Shown here: positions 26,901 to 40,300 of the stretch, one piece after another | How positions within the stretch are numbered: position 1 is the first letter of the stretch | Layout of the letters: every line of letters begins with the position of its first letter | Assembly (NCBI GenBank): GCA_026419785.1 | Contig: JAODTK010000688.1 | Span: 248,001-312,000 of the forward strand | Direction of reading: 5' to 3' | DNA from: Sclerodactyla briareus | Lineage: Eukaryota; Echinodermata; Holothuroidea; Dendrochirotida; Sclerodactylidae | DNA: 64,000 bases | Translations under genes and position numbers: made by a program | The notes under the pieces: generated by a model | The model's input: only the letters and a program-made list of their open reading frames with translations | Told to the model about the DNA's origin: nothing | Database searches by the model: none

Positions 26901-29900
26901 AGGGACAAGCTGTATTGAATCAAAAGGGGGCGTGGATGATGGATGCTGGCAATTCAAAATATTTGAACAATTCAATTGAAACCCTACTGGATGAAGAACA
27001 ACATTTGTTTTGATGTGGAGTAGGAGCAGGTGGTCGTGTTCCATAATGGCTCATCATAGTTAACAATTCAGGTTGGGGTAATTTGATTGATAGTTTGAAC
27101 ACCGACTCCATTCCAGATTTTTAAAATTTTATTTCATCTAGTCTTACGAAGGCCTTTGGGGCCCAAGCACTGTGTTCATCGGTGACTGTGGGCCCAATTC
27201 GGCTGTGTAAAATCAGTAGTTTATAGGCGGAGTGTGTTATGTAGCATTGTGATATCCATGACCACATTGGCCAGGTGTAGCATATTTAAGTTGACTAAAT
27301 AAAACTTTTTATGCCCGCATTGTTATTACACAAACACAATTAAGGCATCATAAACTGCCCTGGGTCAAACTGAATGAGCATATGGCACACAGGACCGGCA
27401 ATTTAACCATATATCAATATCATGAACTGTGTATTTTGGGTGTGAATGGGAAACCATTGAAAACTCTAAAAAAAATAAAAAAGTAAATGCACTTCACGGG
27501 TGAAATGCTGCAATCAAGCATGCTCAAAGTTGTTTTTCCCAACAGAATGGTGACCTGGCTGGCACACCTGGGTAAGAAGACCCAAAGGCGGGGGTATGGG
27601 TTCCCAGGGAAGCAGGATATGCGATGATTTCCTGTAATTGAGTGCATCTCGTTGGTCGTTGGCCAGAACATCCTGTCTTCAGATTAACAACTTTAAAGGA
27701 ATATGGCACTCTTCATGAAGCTCAGTTTGAGTAAAATGCAACAAATTTGACCAAAGCAGACTGTACCAGTCATCTGCCCGACGTTTATGCACATGCTTGC
27801 CCACTAAGTTTTGATTTATGTTAAAACTGATTGGTCTCCCAAGAGCACTGATTTCTTTAATATGAATATAAGGAGACATGACCCCTTTCGCTGAAAAGTT
27901 ATGGGTAAATAAATCTGGGTCAGTTGGCAATGGGGGCGGCAAACCCCAGTCTCCATTATGTCATTGTTCCACTTCCTCTCAGGCTGGGGTTGCTCTATCT
28001 TCTTCCGTCGAGTTCCTGAAGTTCATCATACCACCAAGGTGTGTTGAATGTGTACACGTGTGAAATAGGTATTAACAAAACTACAAATTGATGCAAAACA
28101 TTTTTGCACATCTCTGCCCAAATTGATCATTTTTTAGCTGACATTTTGTTCATTTTCTGCTGCCAAGGTGCCCAAAGCATTCCCTCCAAGAGAAGTGGGG
28201 GGGGGGGTTGTGTGTATTACCTGTCTCTTTCCCACTGCTCTTGAGGTCAGTGTATCTTTGTAGACGATTTTAGTTCTCTGTTATCCAAAAATCTCAGAGC
28301 ATCAGCCCTTCCACATCCTTGTGCTAATTGTCTGTAATTGGAGGACTAGGCGAAATACATATGTAATCATTTGATGACATTTTGAATCCATGTTACCATG
28401 ATTACAACCATGAAGAAATTCGCCCAGCAGCATATCATGTTTTACCTCTATTTAGGGAGGAAATTTATTTTGAGATTTGGCTGAAGTGGCAGTAACCATC
28501 CCCTTGGGGTAAAATGTGTTTCAAAGGTCTCCAGATGGGCAAAATGCAGCAAAAACAGAAGGAGCAAGAAGAAAAGCTCATTGTTGCAAAAATGGACAGA
28601 GAAAAGGCACAGATTCATGACATTTACTGTGTGGAGTGGCCTCACTACCCAGTTTTTCTGCTTTGTTTCTCTTCTTTCCTTCCCTCCCCCCCCCCCCCTC
28701 ACATGGCATGATATGCTCTAATTGTACTTCCTTATTCCTGGAGTGCCATCTCCCCTGGAGCTGTCACAGATGGAGGTATTGTCACCTCCATGGGTTCAGG
28801 TCCTTTGGCTCCATTGGGCATTAGGGACTTTGTAGATTGGGCGCACTCAGTTCAGCATGGTCAAAATCTCTCAGCATACCACCGTTCAGAATGCTGGGAG
28901 GTTCTATCATTCCAAATTTCACTGCAGATATGGGCTGACCAGAGCCATCACGGAAGGTGAAGACATTGAAAAGCCTGGAATTCCAGTCGAAATTTCCAGT
29001 ATCTCAGTCTAGCACATTTTTCAACTAAGCTTGTGTTGTTTTTGGTATTTTCGAACTAGGTCGAGTAAAAAAAAAAAAAAGGAAAAAAAAAACACCTAAA
29101 AAAAGAAGAAAACCCAACATTTTTGGTATGTTATGCGCCAACTATAGTCCCGCTCCCCTCAAATATGCTTACTCTGGCGTAAATAATGGACACATTCATG
29201 TAGCTTGAGTATTCCAGAAATGTTGAACCTTAAACCCAGAGCTGCTATGCCCCCTGTGAATGACATCTCCATTCTCTCAGCCATGGTGGCTGTTTTCCTG
29301 TTTTTAGGCCCAGTTAGGGCCATTTCCAGGCATCAGGGGGTACCAAAAACCAAAACAAGTTTCTTTAAACGTTCTGCATCACCTCAAGTGTTGCTCTGCT
29401 GTTATTGTCTCACTGCTGCACACACACCTGTGGGTCGAGTGTCACCAATGGTGTGAGGAGGAGCGTTGGTCTGTCAAAGTTTGACCCAGGTGCCGTGCCC
29501 AAATGGTCCACCATTTTTTGTGATGGTACTTCATTCGATATGAATGTTCCCCACATCCAGTAGATGACTCACCCCCGGGGGGGAGGGGGGAAGGGGCTCA
29601 GCCTTGTGGGGGAAATGGGCTCAGCCTTGTGGGGGAAATGGGGAGGGGGGCTAAGCGTGCTTCCTGCAATTGACAACCGGCGTTATGGACTGTGTATGGC
29701 ACATTCTATTCATTCCATTTGCTTATCATGAGGCTAGCCAACACATGAATGTTTTTAGGCCCAGTTAGGGCCATTTCCAGGCATCAGGGGGTACCATAAC
29801 CCAAAACAAGTATCCTTAAAAATTCTGCATCGCCTATAGTGGTGATCCGCTGTCATAGTCTCGGTGCTGCGGACTACAAGCCTGGATACACACCTGGGGC

Positions 29901-31256
29901 AGCAGGATGAAAGTAGGATTCCCTAAGTATGGATGCGCTTCGCTTTATGGTTGTAATAATTGAATTGTTAGGTTGATACAGAAGCGAATAAAATCATATA
30001 AACTGTATTAGGATACCAAGAGAACCATCAATATACGACAGCAGCTCCTGCTACAGACAGAACGTTCCATTGGCTCAATGAGGAGATATCCCATTCATGG
30101 TATGGGCATTTGTACTAGTGCTAATTCCCCCCCCTGGGGGCCTTGCAGGGTGCTCGTTCGTTTTTTTGGGATTATTCTTTCTTCTTTCTGCCCCCATGGA
30201 ACCAATCTATATTTCTGCAATTGATACAGCACATGAAACACTTTCGCCAACCATGCTCACATGAAATTGGTATGGCAGCACGGCCACTCAGTCAAAAAAA
30301 AATCTGTTCAGTCAGAATTTGTGGGACATTGACACCTGCCAACACATAGGACTGACTTCCTTTTTTTATTTTTTTATACATATGTCCTTCATGGTAAGTA
30401 CTGCCCAAGGTAGTTGGTAGGTGAGGTAAGGGGACGGCTCCTTCTTGCCTCATTCAAAGGCCCTTTGTTAATCGTAATTATTAGTATTGTCTCTGCTATG
30501 TGCGTTGAAGCAATATAAAATTCCCTTTAAATAAACAGTGAAATTGCCTTGACATTCGTGATGACCTCTTCGATCCGAACATTCGGGATTTTTCCAAGAC
30601 TCCCCCCAGGGTCTAACGGAAATATCCCTGAAGTTGTTTCACAATTGAGACCAGTTATTGCCTCCTATGTTCGTTTACTGGGAATGTCCTACTAAAAAAT
30701 CATAGTTTTGGAGTGTGTCCAAACTCTTGCTTGGTTCTGGTTGTTCTTGCCCACCTTCAAGCAATGGTCCTGTAAATAATACTGGTACTTTCTATTCATA
30801 ACTGATGACACTGAACCCAGATAAAATTTCAGCCAATTCGAGTGGACCGATAAGGCAAAATCACCAAAACAGAACAGGTTTTGGGAATCTGTGAGTTTAT
30901 GAATTCTTACCCCACATAGGACCTATGCACCCCCCCAATCCACATCAGCTTCTGCAGTTACACAATCGGTTGGCCACCCCATCGCCCTTCCCTCTTTGCC
31001 ATGCTAGTTGCGGAAATTGCCCTGTGACATCCGGGGGATTCAACAAGACTCAAAAATTAAAAGTCAATGTAGAACTTGTACTTGTACCAAACAAACTATG
31101 GATGGAATCCTGATAAACCCCTATAACTTGTTCACAAGATTTTAGAGAATAATTTCTTTATTGTAATGACATACCTTTTTGTCTCGTCTGAATTTGTCAA
31201 GGAAGAAGACATAGTGGTCACTTGGTGGTGGTGTGTGTCTGTCTGTCTGTCTGTCC

Positions 31257-31326
<70 letters not shown>

Positions 31327-34300
31327 CTGTCTGTATGTGCGGTTAGAGATCTCCTGAACCGTGGAAGCCACCATGCTGGGACCTTTTTTGTGGAGGTGCG
31401 CGGTGAAGATTTGCCTATGTGCACAACGTTTTTCTCCCGAAGACCATGGCCTCATTTGCATAATTTGCATATTTATGAAAATTGGCCGGAAGTTGTGTAA
31501 AGATAATCTTTGCTCGGTAGATGCATTGGTGATGCCGTTTGGGGTATATAACAACTATGAAGAGTACACACTAATCATGGATTCCTGGCATGACTATGCT
31601 AATTAAGTAGATCTATTTGCCATCATTTCTTGCGATATTTTTTAGTTTTGTTGGATTTTGACGAAACTTGGTGGAGATGGTTTATCTATAGTCCCAATGA
31701 ATTTTACAGTAGGGGACGAGTGCCCCACAGGTCATTTATCTTTACTAATCTGTCATTCAGGTCACGTAGGGGTCACCTGTTTCGGTCCATAATCGGAGAA
31801 TTGAATGTCTGTGAGGCTGGAAGATCATCATTGTGATATAAATTTTGACCTGCATGTTGTGTGACCTCTGACCTTAATTTGACTTCTGTCGGGTGGTCAT
31901 GTGGTTTTCAAAGTTTGAGTCTTGAATAAATGCTGCTTATTTAAGGAGGTACAGGCACAAAAAATAGAACTGGTTTGTTTGATATGTGATAGACCTTTGT
32001 GTTGCTTTTAAGGGAGAATCCACTCCCCTTCGTCGGACGCATACTTGGTAGTTACAATGGGTCAAAGTTTAATTATAGCTTTTTCTCAATAACATGGGCG
32101 TGTTCAATTGAATGCAATATGCTTCTAAGTGGATGCGCAGCATGGAGAGTAAATTTTTATAAAACCGCCATTCATTGAAGGTCATCAAAGGTACTTAGGG
32201 TTCAAAACTGAATTTTTCGTACTTTTTGGCAATAGACTGGGCCTGTTCATCAGAATGCAAAATGCTCCTAGTAGTGGAGTAGCACATGGAGAGTTACATT
32301 TTCTAAAAACTGCCAGCTGAAAGTCATTCAAGGTCAACTTAAGGGTCAAAACTGTTTTTGGCCATATCGGAGAATTGAATTTTTGGGAAGGCTTGGCAGA
32401 TTCAACTATTTGTCATAATAATTGGTTTGACCTGCATGTGTTGGACCTCGACCTCAATTTGACCTCTTCGGGTGGTCATGTGGTTAAGGTTGAGTCTTGA
32501 ATAATTTGCTTGGTTTAGGAGTTCCGGGCAAAGATAATAACTGGTATTTTGGATCGTGCTAGACCTTGTTGTGCTTCATGGTAGGAAACCACCCCGCTTC
32601 GATCGACGCATACTTTGGTATTTACAAGGGGTCAAAGTTTAATTTATAGCTTTGTTTGCAATAACATTGGGCTTTTTCATTGCATGCAAGATGCTTCTAG
32701 GAGTGGATGCATCACATGGGGAAGTAAACAATTTTTAATAAAACACCGCCATGTCGATGAAGGTCATCAAGGTCAACTTATGGGTCAAAAACTGAATTTA
32801 GCACTTTTTGGCATAGCACTGGGCCTGTTTCATCAGAATGCAAAATGCTCCTAGGAGTGGATGATCACATGGAGAGGTACAATTTTCAAAAAAAATGCCA
32901 TGTCATAAAGGTAGTCAAGGTCACTTAAGGGTCGAACCTGTTTTTTTGGCCAAGCGGAGAAATTGAAATGGTGAAGGCTGAAGGTTCACTATTGTCATAT
33001 AATTGTGACCTGCATGTGGTGTGACCTCTGACCTCAATTTGACTCTGTCGGGGGTCAGTGGTTAAAGGTTGAGGCTTGAATAATAAATGCTGCTTATTTA
33101 AGGAGTTAGGGAAAAAAAAATATGAAAGAAACTGGTATTTGGATATGTGATAGACTTTGTGTGCTTCATGGAGGAACCAACTCCCGCTCCGATCGGACGC
33201 CATTACTTGGAGTTACAAGGGGTCAAAGTTTGATATATTTAATGCTTTCGCAATAACATAGGCGTGTTCATTGGAATGCAATATGCGACTAGGAGTGGAT
33301 GCATCACCAATGGAGAGTAACAATTTTTATAAAAAAAAAAACCGCCATGTCAGTGAAGTCCTCAAAGGTCACTTAGGGGTCCAAACTGGGCATTTAGTAC
33401 TTTTTGGAAGTAGCACTGGGCATGTTCATCAGAATGCGAAATGCTCCTAGGAGTTGATGTAGAACACATTGATATTACAATTTTCATAAAAACTGCATGT
33501 CATTAAAGTCAGTCAAGGTCACTAGGTCAAACACTGTTTTCTGCCCATAATCTGATAATGGAATATTTGTTAGGCGGAAGGTTTCACTATTGTCATATAG
33601 GGTTGACCGCTGTGGGTGACCTCGGAGCTCAATTTGACCTCTGTCGGGTGTCATGTGGTAAAGGTTGAGTCTTGAATCAATGTGCTTATTTAGGAGTTAC
33701 GGGCAAACAAATAGAACTGGTTATTTTTGTGTAAATTATATAAAAAAAAAACCGCGGTTTTTTTTTTAAAAAAAAACCAACTCCCGCTTCGAGCGGACGC
33801 ATACTTTAGTATTTACAAGGGGTCAAAGTTTAATTTAATAGCTTTTTCCGCAATAACATTAGGCGTGTTCATTGGAATGCAATATGCTTCTAGGAGTGGA
33901 TGTATCACATGGAGAGTTACAATTTTCATAAAAACTGCCATGTCATTAAGGTCATTCAAGGTCACTTAGGGGTCAAAAACTGAATTTAGTACTTTTTGGC
34001 AATAGCACTGGGCATTTTTCATCAGGATGTAAAATGCTTCTAGGAGTGGATGTATCACATGGAGAGTTACAATTTTCATAAAAACTGCCATGTCATTAAG
34101 GTCATTCAAGGTCACTTAGGGGTCAAAAACTGTTTTCTGGCCATAATCGGAGAATTGAATATCTGTGAAGGCTGGAAGGTTTCACCATTGTGATCGAATT
34201 GTTGACCTGCATGTGTGTGACCTCGGATCTCAATTTGACCTCTGTCGGGTGGTCATGTGGTTAAAGGTTGAGTCTTGAATAATGTGCTTATTTAAGGAGT

Positions 34301-37300
34301 TACGGGCAAAAAAAATAGAAACTGGTTATTTAAGGTATGTGATAGACCTTTGTGTGCTTCATGGAGGAAACCAACTCCCGCTTCGATCGGACGCATACTT
34401 TGGTAGTTACAAGGGGTCAAAGTTTAATTTAATAGCTTTTTCCGCAATAACATTAGGCGTGTTCATTGGAATGCAATATGCTTCTAGGAGTGGATGTATC
34501 ACATGGAGAGTTACAATTTTCATAAAAACTGCCATGTCATTAAGGTCATTCAAGGTCACTTAGGGGTCAAAAACTGAATTTAGTACTTTTTGGCAATAGC
34601 ACTGGGCATTTTTCATCAGGATGTAAAATGCTTCTAGGAGTGGATGTATCACATGGAGAGTTACAATTTTCATAAAAACTGCCATGTCATTAAGGTCATT
34701 CAAGGTCACTTAGGGGTCAAAAACTGTTTTCTGGCCATAATCGGAGAATTGAATATCTGTGAAGGCTGGAAGGTCACCATTGTGATAGAATTGTTGACCT
34801 GCATGTGTGTGACCTCGGATCTCAATTTGACCTCTGTCGGGTGGTCATGTGGTTAAAGTTGAGTCTTGAATAAATGTGCTTATTTTAGGAGTTACAGGCC
34901 AAAGAATAAAAACTGTCAATTTTTGGATATGTGATAGACCTTTGTGTGCTTCATGGAGGAAACCAACTCCCGCTTCGATCGGACGCATACTTTGGTAGTT
35001 CCAGATTTCGAAGTTTAATTTAATAGCTTTTTCCGCAATAACATTAGGCTGTTCATTGTGAACCTCATGAAACTTGGTGGAGATGGTTACACCTTTGATC
35101 CTGATTTAACAACAGTGTAAAGGTCACTTAAGGTCATTTAAAGTGAATATTTGCATAAATTACACAATTTTTCGAATTTTGTTAAATGGCCAGTAACAAT
35201 TGGAATGAATGCAGCTAGGGTGCTGGTAGAATTGTCATGATGGTAATTTTTGGTTCAGTAATCACACAACATCTATATACAAGGTCAAGGTCAAGGTCAA
35301 GTTTTAAGAAAATGTGCTTATTTTAGGAGTTACAGGCCAAAGAATAAAAACTGTCAATTTTTGGATATGTGATAGTTCTATATCTTCTACATAGACGAAA
35401 CCACCTCCCCCCGCTGCAATCTGACACCGGTCTTAAAGTTACCAGGGGCTAAAAGTTGATTTTAAGACCTTTTGGGCGATAGCATAGGGTGGGTGTACCT
35501 GATGACATAATGCTTTTGGGGCTTGGTGCATCACATTGCGGCAAGCATTTTTCAATAAAAACCGTCATGTCATCAAAGTCATTCGAGGTCAAGAAACTGC
35601 CAAATATTACCATTTTCTGCAATCATTTTTAGTGACTGTGTGTTATATAACTGAAATTTCGGGACATGCTGCATATGATCAAGGGTAACATTTTTCATAA
35701 AAACCGTTATGTCATCAACGGTCATCAAGGTCACTTATTGGGACCAACACTGACAAATACTAACATTTACTGCAACAGCTCCAAGACTGTAACGCTACCA
35801 CCTTTTAAGAATGGTTAGTCTTGATGCACCCTATCTGACCGCAGCATGATGCGTGAAATCACTTTATTATATCTCTATCATAACAAAATGTTACTCATTT
35901 CAACCCCTCAGAGGCATGTTTAGTTCCATTCATCCTAACTAGTATTCCCCTCTGTGGATCATGGTGCAATAATGCAGTATTCACAATTTACTATGTAGGG
36001 TCCATGGGCAGCTCTGCATTGTTCCCCCATGATGTCAAAGATTTCTCAAATTTCTCAAAGGTATATTGAATATCCGAAAAAGGCAACATTCTAGAACCTC
36101 CAAATTTTTGGGTGTGGAGTTTGATATGTCCTTTTTTTCACCTGTGCTAGTTGTAGCAAATCTGTCACATGACTATTGGACTTTAACAGCAATGAGGACA
36201 GGTCCATCAGATCACACCTTATTAGGTTCACTCTGTTTGTTCTGTATTCAGCACTGAGGAAGAGGTGCATCATAAGCCATGACATGTCAAGTGTCACCAT
36301 TGGTGCACGGGAGCTTTGGTCTGTCAGAGTTTGACCCGGGTGCTGTGTCAAATGGTCCCTCAATTGTTAGGATGGTACTTCATTTTGATAAAATGTTCCC
36401 CACACCCATTAGATGTTGACACACCCCTCTGTGGGGAGGGGGGGGGGGAGTGGAGGGGGATCGCCTCTGGGAAATGGGAGAGGGGCTAAGCGTGCATCTT
36501 GCAGTTGACAAGTACGTTAAGTCCTATGTATGACACACACATGTAGGTGTACTGCGAAGCATGACTATTCATTCCATTTGCTTATCATGAGGTAAGCCAC
36601 ACATGAATTTTGAACATTTAGCTTTCCTATGGGGTAGTTCAAGAGCCCATTTGAAGGCTATTTTCAGTAACAAAATTAGGCATTGATATTTTGCATAATT
36701 TAGCTTGTATAAAACATCATTTAGACAGGACTGGATGGATAAAAAGTTGAGTGAATGTCATTTAACATGTAGTTGGTTCATTGGCAGCACTGGAGAATAA
36801 TTGTTTTTGGTGAAGACCGGGTATCAAGTTTTGGTAGAAAAAAGTATGTTAAGTATATAATTAACCCTGTTGCTGGTCAGTGGACATCAATTGCTCCCCA
36901 TGATGAGTACACAATCCCTATTGTTTCGGGGTCAAGGACAAAGGTCATTTGAGGTCACCTAAAGTCAAAGCCTGAAATCCTTGTGATTACAGTTAGTCCA
37001 GAATGCTTGGTCAAATAGAGCTGAAATTTGGTGTGTGATTAAATTGGGGTCATCTGGGAGGAAAAAGATATTTTGAGAATCAATAGTTTGGTCAATTTTG
37101 GCTTGTATCATGTTACCCCGACCAGGTCCGGGTGTACTTGGTATATATATTTCCTATGACGGGTACATGAATCAAAGGCTGTCAAAGTCGAGGCTGTATT
37201 TTTGTCAAGATAGTGTACTTTTTTTGTGTGTGAAAAAGCATGTTGGCCACAATGGTACAATTTCCCATTCGTTCTTATGCATGGACATCCATTAGAAAAC

Positions 37301-40300
37301 TTATGGTAGTTGTATCTCCCATTCAACCATCTATCGTCAACCACTTCGTAGCAGGTAAAACTTGTTGTGATGTTTTATTATCTGATAATTAAAAAAACAA
37401 CAACAACATAGGAATAGCCACAGGGAATTAATTTGGTAGCTAGCTCTGGATGTCAATAAAACATTTGTAGTTGTAGCTCGCTCTCATGAATCAATCACCT
37501 GTAGCTGATTACAGCAAACTTGTTGGGATGTGTTTAGTAATTAGTCCAGCTCTGGGAAACTAAAAACCTAATAATAGCCAAAGCTTGTGTAGCAAGCTCG
37601 TATACAACTACTGGCAGCAAGATATGTAGCTGTAGCTAGCTACTCAGATACAGCTACTGGCAACAAAATATGTAGCTTTTAATAGCCAGCTATCCTGGAT
37701 AGCTATTGCCAGTAAAATATGTAGCTGTATCTAGCTATCCTAGATACAGCTATTGACAGTGAAATGTGTAGCTATAGCTAGTTATCTTAGATGCAGCTAC
37801 TGGCAGCAAAATATGTAGCTGTAGCTAGCTATCCTGGATACAGCTATTGGCAGCAAAATATGTAGCTGTAGCTAGCTATCCTAGATACAGCTATTAGCAG
37901 TACAATATGTAGCTGTAGCTAGCTATCGCCTACACCCAGTTGTTGCTGGCTATAGCAACACTTGTGATGTGATGTATTCTATTCTTGGCACTGAAAATGT
38001 GTCTTGATTGAACAGTCCACTGGATGACTGGATCATTTCAAGATTAGGGAGAAAAAAAATGTTGAAAGATAGATTGAAACAAAACCTTTCATTCATTCCT
38101 CCTTGACCCATTTCCTTGACTGACAACCTTTGTAGCAGATAAATCACAGTAGATCTGAGAGATTGGCCTACGCATCCTGTTCGTACTTATCACCAGGTTC
38201 CAGTCTGGTGAGGATTGCCATGGCTGTAAGGAAGCCCCAGGCACCCTTCATAAACAGTGAAGTAGGGGAAACTAGTGGGTGGACCATAAATCCAACCCCT
38301 CCAAAGTTTCCTGTCTTGATTCCTGTAACTTTGACTCTGGCTGCACTGATATCATCTAGACCCTCAACTATATTGGTACTATCAATGCTCAAGACGAAGG
38401 ATTAGGACAAAGACTCTGTTGTTGTAATGTCAGAGTACTGGTTGCGCTCATTTGATTATTGTTTCGGTGGTTCCCCTTCATTTGGCAAAGAATAGTGCTA
38501 GGTTCCGCCTTGAATCCAAGTGTGTTTGTGGTACTCAAATTATGGTCAGTTCTGACATAACTGTTTGCTTTATAATCATGATGCCTCCCTTCAGGTCCTG
38601 GGTTCTCAATTTCTCCTCTATCCATGGTCCCTTGTGATGATCGGAAAGGTTTTGAATGATCCACAGACAGTCTTACTGACTCGGAGGAGGGGAGTCCCCA
38701 TCCTGTATGTTTTTCATTGTTTTTGAGGGTGCATAGATGGAATATGGCGCACTTATTATATTATTGCACCATTTGTCACAGTCCTTGTCAGTGCATCTCC
38801 AACATTCAGTTTGTGGGTGGGAGGACTTTAATTTCTCAGGGGTGACTGGGGAAACTGCCCTCCAGAAAAGTCTAATAATTCAGAGCTGCAGATTCAACAG
38901 GGTGTACGTTTTTTTTGTTTTTTTTCAGTAAGACTATTGAAAGAAAACAGAAATGTGAGAAAATCCACATTCATGTTGCACCTCACATTTCATTATCCTG
39001 ATGAAAACCTGGGGGCACAGAAATATTGTGCCCCACCACCCTCCCCTCCCCCTCTTGGCCGTGCCACTGGCCCATGTCATGATGGGAAACTTGTGCCATC
39101 TCTGCCCTTGGGGTATGCTATATACATGTAACATGTTTTCATGGTCAATGGTGTTTCCTACAATCTTCATTGGATCATTATTAGTGCACAGCCTATCAGT
39201 CTCGTACTGATTTCAAATCCCTTTGATATTTTTCCACAGTTCTTCCTAAGTTCGAGGTCACAATAGATGGACCGTCCTATGTGCTGATCAACGAAACGTC
39301 CATCATTTACACAATTTGTGGAAGGTATGTCACTTTACATTTTGAGCTATTGTGATCCTCATATCACTTCCTATCTGTCTATCTTCTTCACCTATGAATC
39401 TATCCATCTCACTTGATTCCTTTTCTCACTCTCAAATGTTCGGTCCATGATGGGTGTTGACTGAAGTTGAATACCTTGTTCATTGGATTCGGAAAGCCTC
39501 AATTTCAAAAAAGTCAATGTGATCATTATATCGCCCCTAAAGGGCAAGTCCAGCCAAAAATATTCAAATTAAATGTCATATGATGGTGTATTGAAAATCA
39601 TGCCAATCAAACTTTGTTTCATGTTAGTAGCATGTTTGGTTACAAAAGTTACAAATTTTTAAAGATTATAATTACATCACGGCTAAGTTGGCAATTTAGC
39701 AAATTGGTAACATTCGATGATGTCATATCTTCCAATTTTAAAGAAGAAATATGTCTTAACTTTTCCCTTATAAAAATATGTCTTAACTTTTCCCTTATAA
39801 AAATATGTCTTAACTTTTTCCTTATAAAAATATGTATTAACTTTTCCCTTATGATTGGTACATATGACATCATATAAAGGTTGCCAATTTGTCCAAATCA
39901 CCCTATTTCTGAAATTTGAGGGAGCCATATCTTCCCAACCGAACATGCTATAACCTGGAACAAAGTGATATTTGAATGATTTTTTCATTCTCTTTAACAT
40001 TATGACACCAAAAAGATTATTCATTGGGCTGGACTTTGCCTTTCATGAGCCATTATGTGTAATGAATTAAAATGCATTTCCTGCTATGAAGAGCCTATTT
40101 TCTTGAAACAGACGTTCATGTATATTGACTCTTATTTTTACTGAACTTCATATTAAGTATAACTCAATTTACTTTATTGTTTCAAACACATTACATAAAA
40201 AAGACTATGTGAATATGTTGATTCGGAAATTTGGAGCCCGTCATCCCCAAGAGCCCGGTTCTCCTCTGATCCTGATTGACCAGGCTCTACTTTTGGGACC

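Larger units (their letters stand above)
26189..39239 (+). other. 13-kb intron 3, repeat-filled
   Basis: From 26189 to 29200 I see no gene or clear repeat. About 29205-29745 and 36270-36600 are copies of one dispersed repeat (ATGGTACTTCATT, AATGTTCCCCACA, GCTAAGCGTGC, TTGCTTATCATGAGG in order). An A-rich tract lies at 29068-29110. CTGT tract, tandem arrays and an endonuclease-like scrap are listed separately. No additional exon of the host gene is needed here, because exons 3 and 4 join in phase and in sequence. Confidence 0.6.

Noticed and set aside
31132-31554. Open frames rich in TDRQ or CLSV on both strands
   Set aside because: They are translations of the CTGT microsatellite.
34282-34563. 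Two open frames sharing the same C-terminal 60 residues (33727-33969 and 34282-34563)
   Set aside because: Both lie in the 595-bp array; identity comes from the array, not from a gene family.
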